Part shown: positions 61,901-64,000 of the stretch, piece after piece
How the letters are laid out: each line of letters opens with the position of its first letter
How positions within the stretch are numbered: the stretch's first letter is position 1
Assembly: GCA_047495785.1 (NCBI GenBank)
Contig: JBLDXI010000031.1
Coordinates: forward strand, 1,984,001-2,048,000
Length of the DNA stretch: 64,000 nucleotides
Direction: 5' to 3'
Source of the DNA: Lepidodermella squamata
Lineage: Eukaryota; Gastrotricha
The notes under the pieces: model-generated
Databases searched by the model: none
Seen by the model: the letters and a program-made list of their open reading frames with translations, nothing else
What the model was told of the DNA's origin: nothing
Translations under genes and position numbers: made by a program

Positions 61901-64000
61901 CCACTTGCCCGTGTCGCCGCGGTTCGGCATCGTGCCCAACCAGTGCAAATCACTCATGTTCGTGTGTCATTCGTTTGTGGCAGCAACGCCATGCACGTTT
62001 GCAGGCGATTCGGGCACATCTCAGGTGACGCCTATTTCGCTGCAAGCCGCAGAAGGCTGGAATCGTTGTGTTCAGCCCTTGTACGTACCGCAGCTATGCG
62101 GAAACGGACTGAAACCAGGTAAACCATGCACATTCGCGCTTCATTCGATAGCGGCAGCAAGCGCAAACACGTTTGCAGCCGATACGCGCATATTCCGGAT
62201 GACCGATATTTCGCTGCCAGCCATAACAGGCTGAAACCGCTGTTTTCGCCACTTGCCCGTGTCGCCGCGGTTCGGCATCGTGCCCAACCAGTGCAAATCA
62301 CTCATGTTCGTGTGTCATTCGTTTGTGGCAGCAACGCCATGCACGTTTGCAGGCGATTCGGGCACATCTCAGGTGACGCCTATTTCGCTGCAAGCCGCAG
62401 AAGGCTGGAATCGTTGTGTTCAGCTCTTGTACGTACCGCAGCTATGCGGAAACGGGCTGAAACCAGGTAAACCATGCACATTCGCGCTTCATTCGATAGC
62501 GGCAGCAAGCGCAAACACGTTTGCAGCCGATACGCGCATATTCCGGATGACCGATATTTCGCTGCCAGCCATAACAGGCTGAAACCGCTGTTTTCGCCAC
62601 TTGCCCGTGTCGCCGCGGTTCGGCATCGTGCCCAACCAGTGCAAATCACTCATGTTCGTGTGTCATTCGTTTGTGGCAGCAACGCCATGCACGTTTGCAG
62701 GCGATTCGGGCACATCTCAGGTGACGCCTATTTCGCTGCAAGCCGCAGAAGGCTGGAATCGTTGTGTTCAGCTCTTGTACGTACCGCAGCTATGCGGAAA
62801 CGGGCTGAAACCAGGTAAACCATGCACATTCGCGCTTCTTTCGATAGCGGCAGCAAGCGCAAACACGTTTGCAGCCGATACGCGCATATTTCGGGTGACC
62901 GATATTTCGCTGCCAGCCATAACAGGCTGAAACCGCTGTTTTCGCCACTTGCCCGTGTCGCCGCGGTTCGGCATCGTGCCCAACCAGTGCAAATCACTCA
63001 TGTTCGTGTGTCATTCGTTTGTGGCAGCAACGCCATGCACGTTTGCAGGCGATTCGGGCACATCTCAGGTGACGCCAATTTCGCTGCAAGCCGCAGAAGG
63101 CTGGAATCGTTGTGCTCAGCTCTTGTACGTACCGCAGCTATGCGGAAACGGGCTGAAACCAGGTTAACCATGCACATTCGCGCTTCATTCGATAGCGGCA
63201 GCAAGCGCAAACACGTTTGCAGCCGATACGCGCATATTTCGGATGACCGATATTTCGCTGCCAGCCATAACAGGCTGAAACCGCTGTTTTCGCCACTTGC
63301 CCGTGTCGCCGCGGTTCGGCATCGTGCCGAACCAGTGCAAATCACTCATGTTCGTGTGTCATTCGTTTGTGGCAGCAACGCCATGCACGTTTGCAGGCGA
63401 TTCGGGCACATCTCAGGTGACGCCTATTTCGCTGCAAGCCGCAGAAGGCTGGAATCGTTGTGTTCAGCTCTTGTACGTACCGCAGCTATGCGGAAACGGG
63501 CTGAAACCAGGTAAACCATGCACATTCGCGCTTCTTTCGATAGCGGCAGCAAGCGCAAACACGTTTGCAGCCGATACGCGCATATTTCGGGTGACCGATA
63601 TTTCGCTGCCAGCCATAACAGGCTGAAACCGCTGTTTTCGCCACTTGCCCGTGTCGCCGCGGTTCGGCATCGTGCCCAACCAGTGCTAATCACTCATGTT
63701 CGTGTGTCATTCGTTTGTGGCAGCAACGCCATGCACGTTTGCAGGCGATTCGGGCACATCTCAGGTGACGCCTATTTCGCTGCAAGCCGCAGAAGGCTGG
63801 AATCGTTGTGTTCAGCTCTTGTACGTACCGCAGCTATGCGGAAACGGGCTGAAACCAGGTAAACCATGCACATTCGCGCTTCTTTCGATAGCGGCAGCAA
63901 GCGCAAACACGTTTGCAGCCGATACGCGCATATTTCGGGTGACCGATATTTCGCTGCCAGCCATAACAGGCTGAAACCGCTGTTTTCGCCACTTGCCCGT

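Larger units (their letters stand above)
17666..64000. repeat. 348-bp satellite array, right arm (about 133 monomers, runs off window)
   Basis: Continues the left arm in the same orientation and exact phase. Between landmarks at 17713 and 63645 there are 132 monomers with a net loss of 4 bp, fully accounted for by six 1-bp changes. Four share the same T deletion (CACTGCCC for CACTTGCCC, near 18409, 21540, 23279, 23626). One is a G insertion near 46038 and one is a C deletion near 48645. One 19-bp patch of equal length replaces monomer sequence at 49125-49143. Substitution variants define sub-blocks and higher-order repeats. No other insertion or gene is present. The array is still regular at the last base of the window. 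Confidence 0.98.
38000..64000. repeat. Satellite variant domain D
   Basis: Monomers almost uniformly carry CTGCCAGCC instead of CTGGCAGCC. CTTCTTTCG, CAGTGCTAATC, CCAGGTTAACC and CCGAACC are common here and rare to the left. CCAGGTTAACC removes the stop codon that interrupts one plus-strand frame, producing fused open frames of up to 462 codons (60734-62122). Large duplications inside include 58298-59340 with 62126-63170 (11 monomers apart). The left boundary is approximate. Confidence 0.7.

Noticed and set aside
3777-63974. Hundreds of 72-119-codon open frames on both strands of the array as protein genes
   Set aside because: They recur every 348 bp in several overlapping frames, are a product of a period divisible by three and few stops, tolerate 1-bp indels and new stops (GAATCGTAGTG monomers), and lack any recognisable domain.
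3729-64000. CRISPR array or prokaryotic repeat region
   Set aside because: There are no short repeats separated by unique spacers; the whole 348-bp unit is repeated. Context is eukaryotic.
3729-64000. CENP-B box in the monomer
   Set aside because: Checked TTCGNNNNANNCGGG and its complement against all TTCG and CCCG positions; the closest, TTCGGATGACC then GATA, lacks the CGGG part.
3729-64000. Telomeric or rDNA repeat
   Set aside because: No TTAGG/TTAGGG-type motif and no resemblance to 5S, 5.8S, 18S or 28S sequence.

Overview
This window is eukaryotic. It carries standalone tRNA genes with internal A/B boxes and Pol III oligo-T terminators, no bacterial-style operons, a very long tandem satellite and a terminal-inverted-repeat DNA transposon. 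The decayed transposase belongs to a protein family I associate with arthropod and other invertebrate genomes, so an invertebrate, probably an arthropod, is the best guess; that is inference.

Layout. (1) 1-3660: AT-rich unique DNA with a tRNA neighbourhood. It holds the 3' part of a tRNA-Leu at the window edge, tRNA-Val(AAC), tRNA-Ser(GCT), a tRNA-Pro-like 3' fragment, tRNA-Glu(TTC) and a degenerate Thr-like tRNA on the minus strand. Several hairpin-forming inverted repeats lie between them, including a composite CGT/AAT microsatellite palindrome at about 1899-2001. I see no convincing protein gene here. (2) 3690-13477: left arm of a 348-bp satellite, about 28 monomers, opening with a scrambled partial unit about 40 bp beyond the last tRNA-like sequence. 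(3) 13478-17665: a 4188-bp transposon inserted inside one monomer, with imperfect terminal inverted repeats, a probable 4-bp ATAT target duplication and a frameshifted transposase. Satellite phase resumes exactly after it. (4) 17666-64000: right arm of the same satellite, about 133 monomers, running off the window.

The satellite is the main feature: about 161 monomers and 56 kb. Each 348-bp monomer is itself an exact 174+174 dimer. The halves share 117 of 174 bases with no gap (counted by hand on one monomer). Above the dimer there are larger patterns: a 5-monomer (1740-bp) higher-order repeat at about 48.65-53.0 kb, a related 5-monomer pattern at about 20.7-24.2 kb, and 3- and 7-monomer duplications elsewhere. 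Monomer variants are grouped into blocks along the array. Only six 1-bp length changes occur over the whole array. The many open reading frames in the array are explained by a monomer length divisible by three plus few stops; I do not annotate them as genes.

How the parts relate: the tRNA cluster sits at the edge between unique DNA and the satellite, a position where Pol III genes can act as chromatin boundaries. The satellite looks like a candidate centromeric or pericentromeric array, with a ~174-bp half-unit near nucleosome-repeat size. The transposon is a single dated event inside an already homogenised array.
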